Assembly: GCA_963745405.1 (NCBI GenBank)
Contig: CAVUWY010000003.1
Span: 1 to 64,000 of the forward strand
Direction: 5' to 3'
Length of the DNA: 64,000 nucleotides
From: C-114 sp963745405
Lineage (GTDB): Bacteria; Chloroflexota; Limnocylindria; Limnocylindrales; CSP1-4
A model generated the notes under the pieces. That model did no database searches and was not told where the DNA came from. It saw nothing but the letters and a program-made list of their open reading frames with translations. A program made the translations under genes and the position numbers. Positions 10,798-20,252 of this stretch are shown piece after piece (position 1 is the first letter of the stretch; each line of letters starts with the position of its first letter).

Positions 10798-11456
10798 TCG
10801 ACCGGCGCACCGCCTGCTCCCGCTATCGGTTCGACCTCGAGGCGTTCATCGACCGTCGCGAGGTCGGGCCGTCGACCTCGGCCGCGCTCGCCCACCTGGA
10901 AACCTGCCGGTCCTGCGAGGAGGAGGTCGAGCAGCTGGCGATGGCGGTCTTCGCCCTTCGGCGGCTCGGCAGCGAGGCTCGGGCGGCGGGAGACGCCGCG
11001 GCCGGCCCGGAGATCGAGGTCGACGACCGCGCGGTCGCAGGGACGGGGGCCGTCCGCGGCGCCCACCCGGCCGCGACCGGCGACGACACGGGTTGGCCTG
11101 CCCTCCGGGCGCGGGTCGATCGAGCGCGCCAGCCGGTCTGGAGATGGCGCGCCCAACTGGCCGGTGCCATCGTCGGTGCCGGCCTCGTGGCCGCCTTCAT
11201 CGGGCCGGTCTCGATCCAGTGGGGGAACTCGGGGGTATTGGATGAGGCCGCCGGTGGACCGGTGGTCGCTGTCGACCCAGCGCGCCGGGACGAGCTCGCC
11301 GAGCAGGCCTGGATGCGGAGGAGCCAGTTGACACGAAAGGAGAGCCCGACCGAGACACCGACCGTCAGTGTCCGCATCGACCCGGGGATCTTCGGGGAGG
11401 AAGCTCGGCCGTTGCCGAGGGTCTCCTCGCCGCCGCCGGGTCAAACGCCGCGGTGA
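10794..11456 (+). CDS. Anti-sigma factor-like membrane protein
   Basis: This gene encodes 220 residues and is translationally coupled to the sigma gene. The N-terminal cytoplasmic part holds ALAHLETCRSCEEEVEQLA, which resembles the HxxxCxxC zinc motif of anti-sigma (ZAS) domains at about residues 32-50. One membrane segment (LAGAIVGAGLVAAFIGPVSI) lies at about 120-140. The external tail of about 80 residues is Pro/Arg-rich and unconserved. It probably binds the sigma factor encoded just upstream. Assignment rests on position, the HxxxCxxC motif and topology. Confidence 0.7.
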   Translation: MIDRRTACSRYRFDLEAFIDRREVGPSTSAALAHLETCRSCEEEVEQLAMAVFALRRLGSEARAAGDAAAGPEIEVDDRAVAGTGAVRGAHPAATGDDTGWPALRARVDRARQPVWRWRAQLAGAIVGAGLVAAFIGPVSIQWGNSGVLDEAAGGPVVAVDPARRDELAEQAWMRRSQLTRKESPTETPTVSVRIDPGIFGEEARPLPRVSSPPPGQTPR

Positions 11457-11516
11457 GCGTCCGAGCACGCGGCCAACGACCTTCGCGTACCGTCTGCGAA
11501 CGGTCGCGTGGTCAAG

Positions 11517-11545
11517 TTGACACGCTCTGACCTCGTCCGCATAGT
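11517..11545 (+). promoter_or_regulatory. Sigma-70-type promoter TTGACA-N17-CATAGT
   Basis: TTGACA (11517-11522) is separated by 17 bases from CATAGT (11540-11545), which matches TATAAT at four of six positions. It lies 186 bases before the first SBP start, so it predicts a leader of about 180 bases containing the palindrome at 11619. The rest of the 274-base gap before 11731 shows no ORF of note. Confidence 0.55.
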
Positions 11546-11618
11546 ACCGCCAGCGCAGCGACCCGCCGTTCGCCTAGCGTCGCCGTCCAGCTCCTCGATC
11601 GTCCGTGTCGGCGGTGGA

Positions 11619-11634
11619 CCCTGTGATCACAGGG
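11619..11634. promoter_or_regulatory. Perfect 16-bp palindrome CCCTGTGATCACAGGG
   Basis: This sequence is fully self-complementary and sits between the predicted promoter at 11517-11545 and the SBP start at 11731. It resembles an operator for a dimeric repressor. Its TGTGA/TCACA arms are like CRP half-sites but without the 6-base spacer, so a CRP site proper is unlikely. Confidence 0.4.
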
Positions 11635-11730
11635 AGCACCGGGAGGATCGCAGTGGAGGGCAGCGGCCCGAACGGCCAGGGCTCCTGGCAGTGGGAGTTA
11701 CTGGGTATCAACCCGTTGGGAGGATCTTGC

Positions 11731-13566
11731 ATGCATAAGCGTCTATTCGGCTTGCTCGTGAGCGCGGGGATCGCGTTCGCGGCGTGTTCGGGGAGCGCGA
11801 CGCCGTCGCCCTCCGCGAGCCAAGCCCCGACGCAGGCGCCCCCGTCAGCGACACCCGTGCCGACCTCACCGCCGCTCGACCTGGGCAAGACCGATTACTA
11901 CACGAAGCGGACGGCTCCGACCTCAGCCACCCCGGGCGGCACGCTCGTGATGGCCGAATGGCAGACCGTCGCCACGTTCAACCCGTACTACGTCCAGGCG
12001 AACGCCGACGTCGAGGCCCAGGACCCGTCGTTCGACGGCCTCCTGACGCTCGGCTATGACGAGGCCTACGTGCCCGACCTGGCCTCGAACATCCCGACCG
12101 TCGCCAACGGCGGCGTCGTGGTCAATGGCGCCGGCATGGACGTCACCTGGAACCTCAAGAAGGGTGCGATCTGGTCGGATGGTTCGCCGATCACCTGCGA
12201 CGACCTCCAGGCCACCCTTACCTGGATCATGGACAAGGCCCAGAGCGGCCTGGCCGCGGGCACGACCGGCTACGAGGACATCACCTCGATCGACGGCGGC
12301 ACGGGCCAGGACTGCGTCATGCACTTCAGCAAGACGTACTCGGCCTACCTGCTCCTGTTCGGCGCCGTCCTGCCCAAGGCGTACATCACGACCATCCCGG
12401 TCAAGGACGCCCCGACCAAGCTGTACCCGCTGTCGAATCCGAAGTCGGTGACGCAGTGGAGCGGTCCCTACACCCCGACCGACATCAAGCCGGGTGCGCA
12501 GATCACCTACGTCCCGAACCCCAACTGGAAGACGATCGGCTACGGTCCTGATACGTCGACCAACCACGCCCCGTATCTGTCGAAGCTCGTGTTCCAGTAC
12601 TTCGGCGATGCCCCGGGCATGATCGCGGCCTATCGCAACGGCCAGATCGACGTCGCCATGGACCTCGTCGACTCGGACATCAATTCGGTCAAGGACATCC
12701 CGGATAATCAGAAGATCATCCAGGACGGCACCTTCGTCGAGTCGAACTACTACAACCAGGTCAGCTTCGCCAAGAAGTTTGGCACCGACGCCAACACCAT
12801 CATCCGCGCGATCATGGAGACGACCGACGTCGACGCCATCATCGCCGGCCCGATGGGTGGCTCCGTCACCCGTTCCTGCAACAACGTCGGCTCGCCGGGC
12901 TTCTGGTGGTACAAGACCGAGACCTGCCCGAAGACCGATCCGGCCGACGCGGCCGCCAAGCTCGACGCCGCCGGCTGGACGGTCGACCCGTCCGACGGCA
13001 TCCGCGCCAAGGGCGGAGTCAAGCTCTCGGTCGACTACTGCACCACCAGCCGGCCGTACCGCGCCGACTCGATCACCCTCATCAGCTCGCAGCTGAAGGC
13101 GATCGGCATCGACGCGACGGTCAACGTCAAGCCTGCGCAGCCGGACGTGTTCGGCGGTTGGAATGACGTCCCGGCCGACACGAAGTGCAACGGCATCCAC
13201 GGCAACTACGACGTGCTCATGCACGGCTACACGAGCACCCCGGACCCGACGGCCGCGTACAACGTGTACACGACCCAGGGCATCCCGGACAACCCACCAC
13301 ACAACGGGCAAAACGAGACCCGGGTCTCGATCAAGGCCATCGACGACGCGTACCAGATCGTCAATACGTCGCTCGATCCGGCAGTGATCAAGCAGAACAT
13401 GGACATCATCCAGGATGTCTACGGGTCCGACCAGAACACCTTCGAGCTGCCGCTCTTCGTTCACAAGAACGTCTGGCTCGTAAGCACGAAGGTCCACAAC
13501 TACCTCGGCAATCCGACCAGCACGACCGGTTCCTGGAACGCGGGCGACTGGTGGGTCGATCAGTAG
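11731..13566 (+). CDS. Peptide-type ABC transporter substrate-binding lipoprotein (operon 1)
   Basis: This gene encodes 611 residues and belongs to extracellular solute-binding family 5 (DppA/OppA type). The start MHKRLFGLLVSAGIAFAAC has GGGAGG upstream and a lipobox FAAC, so Cys19 should be lipidated and the protein anchored outside the membrane. A Ser/Pro/Ala/Thr linker (about 22-50) is followed by the binding domain, with GGTLVMAEWQTVATFNPYY at about 70. It is the first gene of an SBP-permease-permease-ATPase-ATPase operon. A hairpin follows the stop, which could make this transcript more abundant than the downstream ones. The substrate is not deducible. Confidence 0.92.
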   Translation: MHKRLFGLLVSAGIAFAACSGSATPSPSASQAPTQAPPSATPVPTSPPLDLGKTDYYTKRTAPTSATPGGTLVMAEWQTVATFNPYYVQANADVEAQDPSFDGLLTLGYDEAYVPDLASNIPTVANGGVVVNGAGMDVTWNLKKGAIWSDGSPITCDDLQATLTWIMDKAQSGLAAGTTGYEDITSIDGGTGQDCVMHFSKTYSAYLLLFGAVLPKAYITTIPVKDAPTKLYPLSNPKSVTQWSGPYTPTDIKPGAQITYVPNPNWKTIGYGPDTSTNHAPYLSKLVFQYFGDAPGMIAAYRNGQIDVAMDLVDSDINSVKDIPDNQKIIQDGTFVESNYYNQVSFAKKFGTDANTIIRAIMETTDVDAIIAGPMGGSVTRSCNNVGSPGFWWYKTETCPKTDPADAAAKLDAAGWTVDPSDGIRAKGGVKLSVDYCTTSRPYRADSITLISSQLKAIGIDATVNVKPAQPDVFGGWNDVPADTKCNGIHGNYDVLMHGYTSTPDPTAAYNVYTTQGIPDNPPHNGQNETRVSIKAIDDAYQIVNTSLDPAVIKQNMDIIQDVYGSDQNTFELPLFVHKNVWLVSTKVHNYLGNPTSTTGSWNAGDWWVDQ

Positions 13567-13587
13567 GCCAGGGGCGACCCTGAACGC

Positions 13588-13620
13588 CAGGGCCGCGGAG
13601 CCATCGGCTCCGCGGCCCTG
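13588..13620 (+). terminator. Intercistronic hairpin after SBP 1
   Basis: A perfect 15-bp stem (CAGGGCCGCGGAGCC, and its complement at 13606-13620) surrounds a 3-base ATC loop. There is no T-tract, and the downstream permease gene starts 22 bases later. It is more likely a partial terminator or 3'-end stabiliser of the SBP mRNA than a full stop. An equivalent 16-bp hairpin follows the second SBP gene. Confidence 0.75.
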
Positions 13621-13642
13621 CACCATCTGAAGGATCGAGGGC

Positions 13643-14758
13643 ATGGGCAAGTACATCGTCCGGCGTCTGATCCAGGCGATCCCGGTCCTGATCGGGATCT
13701 CCATCGTGACGTACGGGATCCTGCGGATCGCTCCCGGTGGGCCGACGCAGCGCTTCGCCCAGAACCCTCGTGTCACCCAGGCCCAGATCGACGCGTTCAA
13801 GGTCCGCTGGGGCCTCGACGATCCGGTCTGGCTCAGCTACCTCAAATGGGTCGGCCTCGTCGGCGAGAACCCCGATTCACCGCCGCCGATCATCAACGGC
13901 CTCCCGGGTGGAGTCCTGACCGTCGGGCCGCTTACGATCCAGCTGCCGGGTGGCGACAACGGGATCCTCCACGGTGACTTCGGCTACTCGATCAGTGACG
14001 GGCGGCCGGTCACCGACGTCATCGGCGATCGCATCTGGCCGACGTTGATCCTGGCCGGGACGGCCTACGTCATCTGGCTCACCCTCGCCCTCATCCTCGG
14101 CGTCTACGCCGCGGTCAGACGCTACAGCTTCTTCGATTCAGCGCTGACCGTCTTCAACTACATCGGCTACTCGCTGCCGACGTTCTGGTTCGGGATCATC
14201 CTCATCACGATCTTCAGCCAGGGGACGCCGTTCAAATGGTTCCCCGCCGGGGGCATGTGGGATGCCCGGACCGTTCCCATCTTCGGTACACCGGAGTACT
14301 GGGCCTTCTTCGGGGCGAACCCGCTCCAGGCGATCGGTGACCTGGCCCTCCACCTGATCCTGCCGGTGGTCTGCCTCGTGACCGTGAACATCGCCTTCGA
14401 TTCACGGTTCATCCGGGCGAGCATGCTCGACTCGCTCAACCAGGACTTCGTGAAGACCGCCCGGGCCAAGGGCGTCGCAGAGCGGACGGTCGTCTTCCGG
14501 CACGCGCTCCGGAACGCGCTCCTGCCGGTCGTCACGAACATCGGCCTCGAGATCCCGTTCCTCTTCACCGGGGCGATCGTCACCGAGACGATCTTCTCGT
14601 GGCCGGGGATGGGCCGCCAGTTCATCCAGGCAGTCGGCTCGTTCGACTATCCGGTCCTCATGGGCATCCTCATCGTGACGTCGCTCATCGTGGTAATCGC
14701 GAATCTCGTGGCCGACGTCGCCTACGCGATCGTCGATCCACGGGTCAAGTACGACTGA
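13643..14758 (+). CDS. ABC transporter permease, DppB type (operon 1)
   Basis: This gene encodes 371 residues of the inner-membrane channel subunit. The start MGKYIVRRLIQAIPVLIGIS is the typical first membrane helix of DppB/OppB, with GAAGGA upstream. About six membrane segments are present. The EAA loop region appears as DFVKTARAKGVAERTVVFRH (about 270), and the C-terminus ends VADVAYAIVDPRVKYD. It is about 40-60 residues longer than most homologues because of a loop at about 75-110 (ENPDSPPPIINGLPGG). It should pair with the DppC-type permease starting at 14771. Confidence 0.92.
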   Translation: MGKYIVRRLIQAIPVLIGISIVTYGILRIAPGGPTQRFAQNPRVTQAQIDAFKVRWGLDDPVWLSYLKWVGLVGENPDSPPPIINGLPGGVLTVGPLTIQLPGGDNGILHGDFGYSISDGRPVTDVIGDRIWPTLILAGTAYVIWLTLALILGVYAAVRRYSFFDSALTVFNYIGYSLPTFWFGIILITIFSQGTPFKWFPAGGMWDARTVPIFGTPEYWAFFGANPLQAIGDLALHLILPVVCLVTVNIAFDSRFIRASMLDSLNQDFVKTARAKGVAERTVVFRHALRNALLPVVTNIGLEIPFLFTGAIVTETIFSWPGMGRQFIQAVGSFDYPVLMGILIVTSLIVVIANLVADVAYAIVDPRVKYD

Positions 14759-14770
14759 GGGCCTACCGCG

Positions 14771-15772
14771 GTGGACCAGTCGACCGTCCTGATGGGACCG
14801 GGGGAGACCGGCGCGCCGCCCTCGGCGGGCGAGGACTTCGAGGTCAACCTCGTCTCGCTCAACCAGTGGCAGATCGCCTGGCGACGGTTCAAGCGCCACA
14901 GGCTCGCCGTCTTCGGGACGATCCTCTTCTTCTCGATCATCCTCGATCGCCATCATCGGACCGTTCTTCTTCCCGTACGACTTCCGGGTGATCCCGAAGC
15001 CGGTCGCCCTCTGCGAGAATGGGGTGAAGGCCACCTACGGCTGCCCGCCCTCGCTCGATCACCCGTTCGGGACGACGGCCCGCCTCCAGCGCGACGTGCT
15101 GACGATGGTCATCAACGGGGCGCGCCTGTCGCTCATCATCGGCATCGGGGCGTCGCTGTTCGCGGCGATCATCGGGGCGATGGTCGGCGGGCATCGCCGG
15201 CTACTTCGGCGGCTGGACCGACAACCTCCTCATGCGTGTCGTCGACATCCTCCTGAGCCTGCCGCTGCTGTTCGTCATCCTCGTCGCCTCGAAGTTCCTC
15301 GGCGACTCGCAGGGGTTGCTCGGGACGCTGTTCGGACCGGGGAGCTGGCTCGTCGTGCTCATCGTCTTCGCGATCTTCGGCTGGCCGTCGATCGCCCGGC
15401 TCGTGCGGAGCCTCTTCCTGTCGCTCCGCAGCGAGGTCTTCGTCGAGGCCGCCCGGGCGGTCGGGGTCGGCAACTACCGGATCATCTTCCGCCACATCCT
15501 GCCGAACGCGATCAGCCCGATCATCGTCGCCACGACCCTGTCGGTCGCCGGTGTCATCGTCGGTGAGGCGTTCGTCAGCTTCCTCGGCTTCGGCGTCACC
15601 CAGCTGACGCCGACCTGGGGCAACATCCTCAGCGACTCGCAGGGGTTCGATCACGAACGGCAACTGGTGGTGGCCGTTCTTCCCGGGCATGGCTATCGTG
15701 TTCACCGTGCTCGGCATCAACTTCATGGGTGACGGCCTGCGCGACGCCCTCGACCCGAAGAGTCGCCTGTGA
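14771..15772 (+). CDS. ABC transporter permease, DppC type (operon 1; three extra bases in frame)
   Basis: This is the second membrane subunit of the importer. As written, the frame breaks three times. An extra base lies at 14944/14945 (CTC|G), another at 15191/15192 (GGG|C) and a third at about 15645-15649. Removing one base at each gives a continuous protein of about 332 residues. The repaired protein has LNQWQIAWRRFKRHRLAVFG at the N-terminus, the EAA loop VEAARAVGVGNYRIIFRHIL, and a C-terminus GINFMGDGLRDALDPKSRL. The start and stop are in matching phase after correction. GTG is the start, and the stop overlaps the next gene as GTGA. Confidence 0.85.
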
Positions 15773-16893
15773 CCGGCACGAGGCCGGGGGTGCGGGACGA
15801 GAGGGACAGCGGACGGGACGCGACGAGCGGGCCCGCCTACGGGCCGGGCCAGGATCCCAGCATCCTCCTCGACGTCCGCAATCTCAAGACGTATTTCCAC
15901 GTCATGGACGGGACGGTCAAGGCGGTCGACGGGGTCGACTTCCGGATCGGCCGCGGCCAGACGCTCGGCATCGTCGGCGAGTCGGGCTCGCGGCAAGAGC
16001 GTCACCGCCCACACGATCATGCGCCTCATCGAGACGCCGCCCGGCGAGATCGCCGACGGCGAGGTCTGGTTCGACGGCCGCGACCTCCTCCAGGCTGACG
16101 ACCGACGAGATGCGCAAGGTCCGCGGCAACGACATCGCGATGATCTTCCAGGAGCCGATGACGAGCCTGAACCCGGTGTTCACCGTCGGCGACCAGATCA
16201 GCGAGGCCGTCCGCCTCCACCAGAAGGTCGGCAAGAAGGAGTCGTGGGACCGGGCGGTCGAGTCGCTCCGCCTCGTCGGGCTCTCGGCGCCCGAGCGGCG
16301 GGCCAAGCAGTACCCCCACGAGATGTCGGGCGGCATGCGCCAGCGGGTCATGATCGCGATGGCCCTGTCGTGCAATCCGAAGCTCCTCATCGCCGACGAG
16401 CCGACGACCGCCCTCGACGTCACCATCCAGGCCCAGATCCTCGAGCTCATCAAGAAGCTCCAGGAGCGAGACCGGGACGGCCCTCCTGCTCATCACCCAC
16501 GACCTGGCGGTCGTCGCCGAGACGGTCCAGCACATCGCCGTCATGTACGCCGGCCGGGTCGTCGAGACGGGGACGGTCGAGGAGGTCCTCCTCCACCCCA
16601 AGCATCCCTACACCCAGGGGCTCCTCAACTCGATCCCCGGCGAGAAGAAGCGTGGCAAGGAGCTGACGGCGATCAGCGGCGTCGTGCCCAACCCGTTCCG
16701 GATGCCGCCCGGCTGCAAGTTCGAGCCGCGCTGCCCGTACGCCTGGGACCGCTGCCACGAGGAGCCGGGCCTCATCCAGGTCGGCGGCCCCGATCGGCGA
16801 GCCCGCTGCTGGCTCCAGGCGCCCGAGGAATCGGCCCGCCGGGCGACGTACGAGGCCTCGGCCGCCATCACGGTGAGCGATGTCGTCGGCTGA
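15769..16893 (+). CDS. ABC transporter ATP-binding protein, DppD/OppD type (operon 1; three extra bases)
   Basis: This ATPase energises the importer. After removing one base at 15990/15991, 16096/16097 and 16469/16470 it reads as about 373 residues. Walker A is GESGSGKS, which the first extra base splits. The Q-loop region is FQEPMTSLNPVF, the signature SGGMRQRVMIAMALS, and Walker B LLIADEPTTALDV. The C-terminal oligopeptide domain is present (PPGCKFEPRCPYAWDRC, with the conserved cysteines). The N-terminal 25 residues are unconserved. The start is GTG, and the 3' end overlaps the OppF-type gene by 14 bases. Confidence 0.87.
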
Positions 16894-18282
16894 CGTGGAG
16901 GGCTCCCCGGGCGTGGATGACGGCACGATGGCGCCCCTGACCGGAGTGGAGGCGCAGGAGTCTCCCGCGCTGCTGGAGGCGACCGCCCCCGCGGAGGTGG
17001 GCCCGGAGATCTCACCGGGCCCGGTGGATCGGGCCGCCTGGCGAGCCGCCGGCCGGCCCGAGGACACCCTCCTGTCGATCCGCAACATCAAGAAGTACTT
17101 CCCGATCACCGGCGGCTTCCTGCAAGCGGACGCTCGGCCAGGTCTATGCCGTCGACGACGTGAGCCTCGAGATCCGCCGCGGCGAGACCCTCGGCCTCGT
17201 CGGCGAGTCGGGCTGCGGCAAGACGACGCTCGGGCGGACCGTCATCAAGCTCGTCGCGCCGACCTCGGGCGAGGTCCGCTTCGACGGCATCGACGTGATG
17301 GCGCTCAAGGGCAAGGACCTCAAGAAGATGCGCCGCCGGATGCAGATCATCTTCCAGGACCCGGTGGCCTCCCTGAACCCACGGATGCCGGTCAGCGACC
17401 TCATCGGCGAAGGGCTGCGTAGCCCAGGCCGACAGAGAGAACCAGTGGGGCCAGCGGTCGGTCCGCGACAGGCGCGTCGGCGACTACCTCGAGGCGGTCG
17501 GGCTGCGGCGCGAGTACGCCCGCCGCTATCCGCACGAGTTCAGCGGCGGCCAGCGGCAGCGGATCGGGATCGCCCGGGCGCTCGCCCTCGAGCCCGACTT
17601 CATCGTCTGCGACGAGCCGGTCTCGGCGCTCGATGTGTCGATCCAGAGCCAGATCATCAACCTGCTCGTCGACCTCCGCAGCCGGTTCGGCCTGACCTAC
17701 CTCTTCGTGGCCCACAACCTTTCGGTCATCGAGTACATCAGCGACCGGGTCGGGGTCATGTACCTCGGCAAGCTCGTCGAGCTCGCCGACGTCGAGGAGA
17801 TCTACAAGCGTCCCCGCCACCCGTACACGATCGCCCTCCTGTCGGCCGTTCCGAACCCGGACCCGCGGGTCCGGAAACGGCGGCTCGTCCTCGAGGGCGA
17901 CGTGCCATCGCCGGCCAACCCGCCATCCGGCTGCCGGTTCCACACCCGCTGCTGGCTCCGGACGCGGCTCGGCAACCCCGAGAACTGTGCGACCGATGAG
18001 CCCGAGTTCCGCGACATCGGGGTCGGCCATCGGGTGGCCTGTCACTACGCCGAGCAGATCACGGATGCGACGGTGACCGAGCTCGTGCCGATCGCGAAAT
18101 TCCACTCGACCGCGAGCACCGAGGCCAGCGCCCCGGTCCGCCCGCCGGTCGTGGCTCAGACGACGCCGGCCGCCGACCCGGTGCCGTCGGATCAAGCGGC
18201 GATCCCGGGGGAGGGGTCGATCGATGCCACGGTGCCGGCCGGGCAGCAGGCAGTGTCGGATGCCACATCGAGTGGCGTCTGA
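16880..18282 (+). CDS. ABC transporter ATP-binding protein, DppF/OppF type (operon 1; two extra bases)
   Basis: This is the partner ATPase. Extra bases at 17125/17126 (CAA|G) and 17420/17421 (CGT|A) break the frame. Corrected, it encodes about 466 residues. Walker A is GESGCGKTT (about 115), the signature SGGQRQRIGIARALALEP, Walker B FIVCDEPVSALDV and the switch His in VAHNLSVIEY. The C-terminal oligopeptide domain has GCRFHTRCWLRTRLGNPENC. It carries a long unconserved N-terminus of about 60 residues and a low-complexity tail of about 75. It is the last gene of operon 1. Confidence 0.87.
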
Positions 18283-18283
18283 G

Positions 18284-18289
18284 TATCAT
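18284..18289 (+). promoter_or_regulatory. Possible -10 element TATCAT before operon 2
   Basis: TATCAT begins two bases after the operon 1 stop and 85 bases before the second SBP start. It fits the TANNNT form seen at other starts. No -35 is obvious, so operon 2 may also be read through from operon 1. Confidence 0.3.
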
Positions 18290-18373
18290 GCGCCCGGCGG
18301 CGTCGGTGCCGCCCGGAGGGTGCCAACAGGAGATCCGGCGGTCAGTCGACCGACCGGGCTAGGAGGAGCAGGA

Positions 18374-20128
18374 ATGGTCCGATTCAGGATAGGCGCGCTC
18401 GTTGCGACCGCCGTGCTGGCGTTCGCGGCGTGCTCGGGCGCCGCCACCCCCAGTCCGTCGGCGAGTACCGCGCCGGCGCCCAGCGCAGCCGCTCCGAGCG
18501 AGGGATCCGCAGCGGCGGCAAGCCCGAGCGCAAGCGGCCCGGCGGCAGTCAACGGCGGCACGTGGATCTTCGGTTCGGCTTCCGATCCGTCGACCCTCGA
18601 CGCCATCCTCATCCAGGACGGTGAGTCGTTCCGGATCGCCCAGCAGATCTACGAGACCCTCATCAAGCTGGCCCCTGGCTCGACGTCCGAGCTTCAGCCG
18701 GACCTCGCCAAGTCGTGGGACGTGAGCGCCGACGGCCTCACCTACACGTTCCACCTCCAGTCGCCGGTCACCTTCAGCGACGGCACCCCGTTCAACGCGG
18801 ATGCGGCCGTCTATAACGTCCTGCGCTGGAAGAACCTGCCGGAGCCCCTCCAGGGCTTCGACTACTACGACATCACCGTGTTCGGCGGATACGCCGACAA
18901 GTCGCTCATCGCCAACGCGGCGAAGGTCGATGACACGACCTTCACCATCACCCTGACCCAGAAGAAGGCCGACTTCCTGACGGCGATGACGCTCATCCCG
19001 TTCGGTATGCAGAGCCCGACGGCGCTCCAGGCCCACCACGCGGACCTGAGCCCGAAGGACAAGACGAACGATTACTGGCAGAAGGCGCCCACGGGCACCG
19101 GCCCGTTCATGTTCGCCGGCGACTTCGTGTCCGGTGACCACTACACGATCGTCAAGAACCCGAACTACTGGGATACCGCCAACGCGGCCCACCTCGATAA
19201 GATCATCTTCAAGCCCATCGCCGAGGCGACGAACCGCCTGACGGCGCTCCAGTCGGGCACCGTCGACACGATCGATTTCGTCGATCCGACCCAGACCCCG
19301 ACCGTCAGCTCCGACTCCAGCCTGCAGCTCCTGACCAGGACGCCGCTGGCCGTCGGCAAGCTCGCCTTCAACCAGACCCACAAGCCGTTCGACGACCCCA
19401 AGGTCCGCCAGGCGATCGCCTACGCGATCGACAAGAAGGCCCTCGTCGACGCGTTCTTCGGCAACGGCGCCGGGACGGTGGCCGACAGCGACCTCATCAA
19501 CAACATGCCGGCCTACGAGCCCAATGCGACGATCTCCGGGTACGACCAGCAGAAGGCCAAGGACCTCCTGGCCTCCTCGACCTGCCCGGCGCCCTGCTCG
19601 GTCGACTTCTGGTACCCGGACAGCGTGTCCCGGCCATACATGGTCGACCCGAAGGGTGAGTTCGAGGCCATCCGCACGATGCTCGAGGCGGTCGGCTTCA
19701 AGGTCAACCCCCAGCACAAGGCCTGGCACGGCGGTTATCTGACCGACGAGGCCAACGGTGTCTACCCGATGTTCTTCATCGGCTGGATCTACGACTATGC
19801 CGACCCGGCCGACGGGCCTGGCCTCTTCTACGCCCAGTCGACCTCGAAGTGCAACGGTGTCGCCGTCACCGCCCCGCATAACTGCGAGTTCGGTGAGGAC
19901 AACCCGGCCGTCGGCGCCGCGATCACCAAGGCGATCGGCGAAGGCGACCTGGCGACCCGGACCCAGGACTGGAAGGACGCGATGAAGCTCGTGAACGCGG
20001 ACGTCCCCGTCGTCCCGCTCGTGTGGGCCGGTTCGTACCTCGCGGCGACCACCCACGTCCACGGCTACATCCCGAGCCCGACCCAGTCGGAGTACTTCAA
20101 CCTCGTGTGGAAGGATGCCGGCTCCTAG
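18374..20128 (+). CDS. Peptide-type ABC transporter substrate-binding lipoprotein (operon 2)
   Basis: This gene encodes 584 residues, solute-binding family 5. The signal MVRFRIGALVATAVLAFAAC ends in a lipobox (FAAC), and a strong AGGAGGAGCAGGA stands before ATG. After a Ser/Ala/Pro linker (about 22-60), the binding domain starts with GGTWIFGSASDPSTLDAIL. The motifs SDGTPFNADAAVYNVLRW and FNQTHKPFDDPKVRQAIAYA are typical of DppA. It is clearly diverged from the operon 1 SBP, so the two importers probably take different solutes. It is followed by a perfect hairpin. Confidence 0.93.
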   Translation: MVRFRIGALVATAVLAFAACSGAATPSPSASTAPAPSAAAPSEGSAAAASPSASGPAAVNGGTWIFGSASDPSTLDAILIQDGESFRIAQQIYETLIKLAPGSTSELQPDLAKSWDVSADGLTYTFHLQSPVTFSDGTPFNADAAVYNVLRWKNLPEPLQGFDYYDITVFGGYADKSLIANAAKVDDTTFTITLTQKKADFLTAMTLIPFGMQSPTALQAHHADLSPKDKTNDYWQKAPTGTGPFMFAGDFVSGDHYTIVKNPNYWDTANAAHLDKIIFKPIAEATNRLTALQSGTVDTIDFVDPTQTPTVSSDSSLQLLTRTPLAVGKLAFNQTHKPFDDPKVRQAIAYAIDKKALVDAFFGNGAGTVADSDLINNMPAYEPNATISGYDQQKAKDLLASSTCPAPCSVDFWYPDSVSRPYMVDPKGEFEAIRTMLEAVGFKVNPQHKAWHGGYLTDEANGVYPMFFIGWIYDYADPADGPGLFYAQSTSKCNGVAVTAPHNCEFGEDNPAVGAAITKAIGEGDLATRTQDWKDAMKLVNADVPVVPLVWAGSYLAATTHVHGYIPSPTQSEYFNLVWKDAGS

Positions 20129-20150
20129 TCCGGCCTGACCCCGCGTTCCT

Positions 20151-20185
20151 CGTCCCCGGGGGAGCCGCCGGCTCCCCCGGGGACG
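20151..20185 (+). terminator. Intercistronic hairpin after SBP 2
   Basis: A perfect 16-bp stem (CGTCCCCGGGGGAGCC, and its complement at 20170-20185) surrounds a GCC loop, with no T-tract. It lies 22 bases after the SBP stop and 68 bases before the permease. It is positioned like the hairpin of operon 1, which suggests a shared way of keeping SBP mRNA in excess. Confidence 0.75.
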
Positions 20186-20252
20186 TTCATCATCTGCTGC
20201 GTCCCGGAGACGCTCCGGCGCCGAGCCTCCAGAGCGAGATCATCGTCGACAC

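Noticed and set aside
11619..11634. CRP binding site
   Set aside because: The TGTGA and TCACA arms abut with no 6-base spacer, so the geometry does not fit a CRP dimer.
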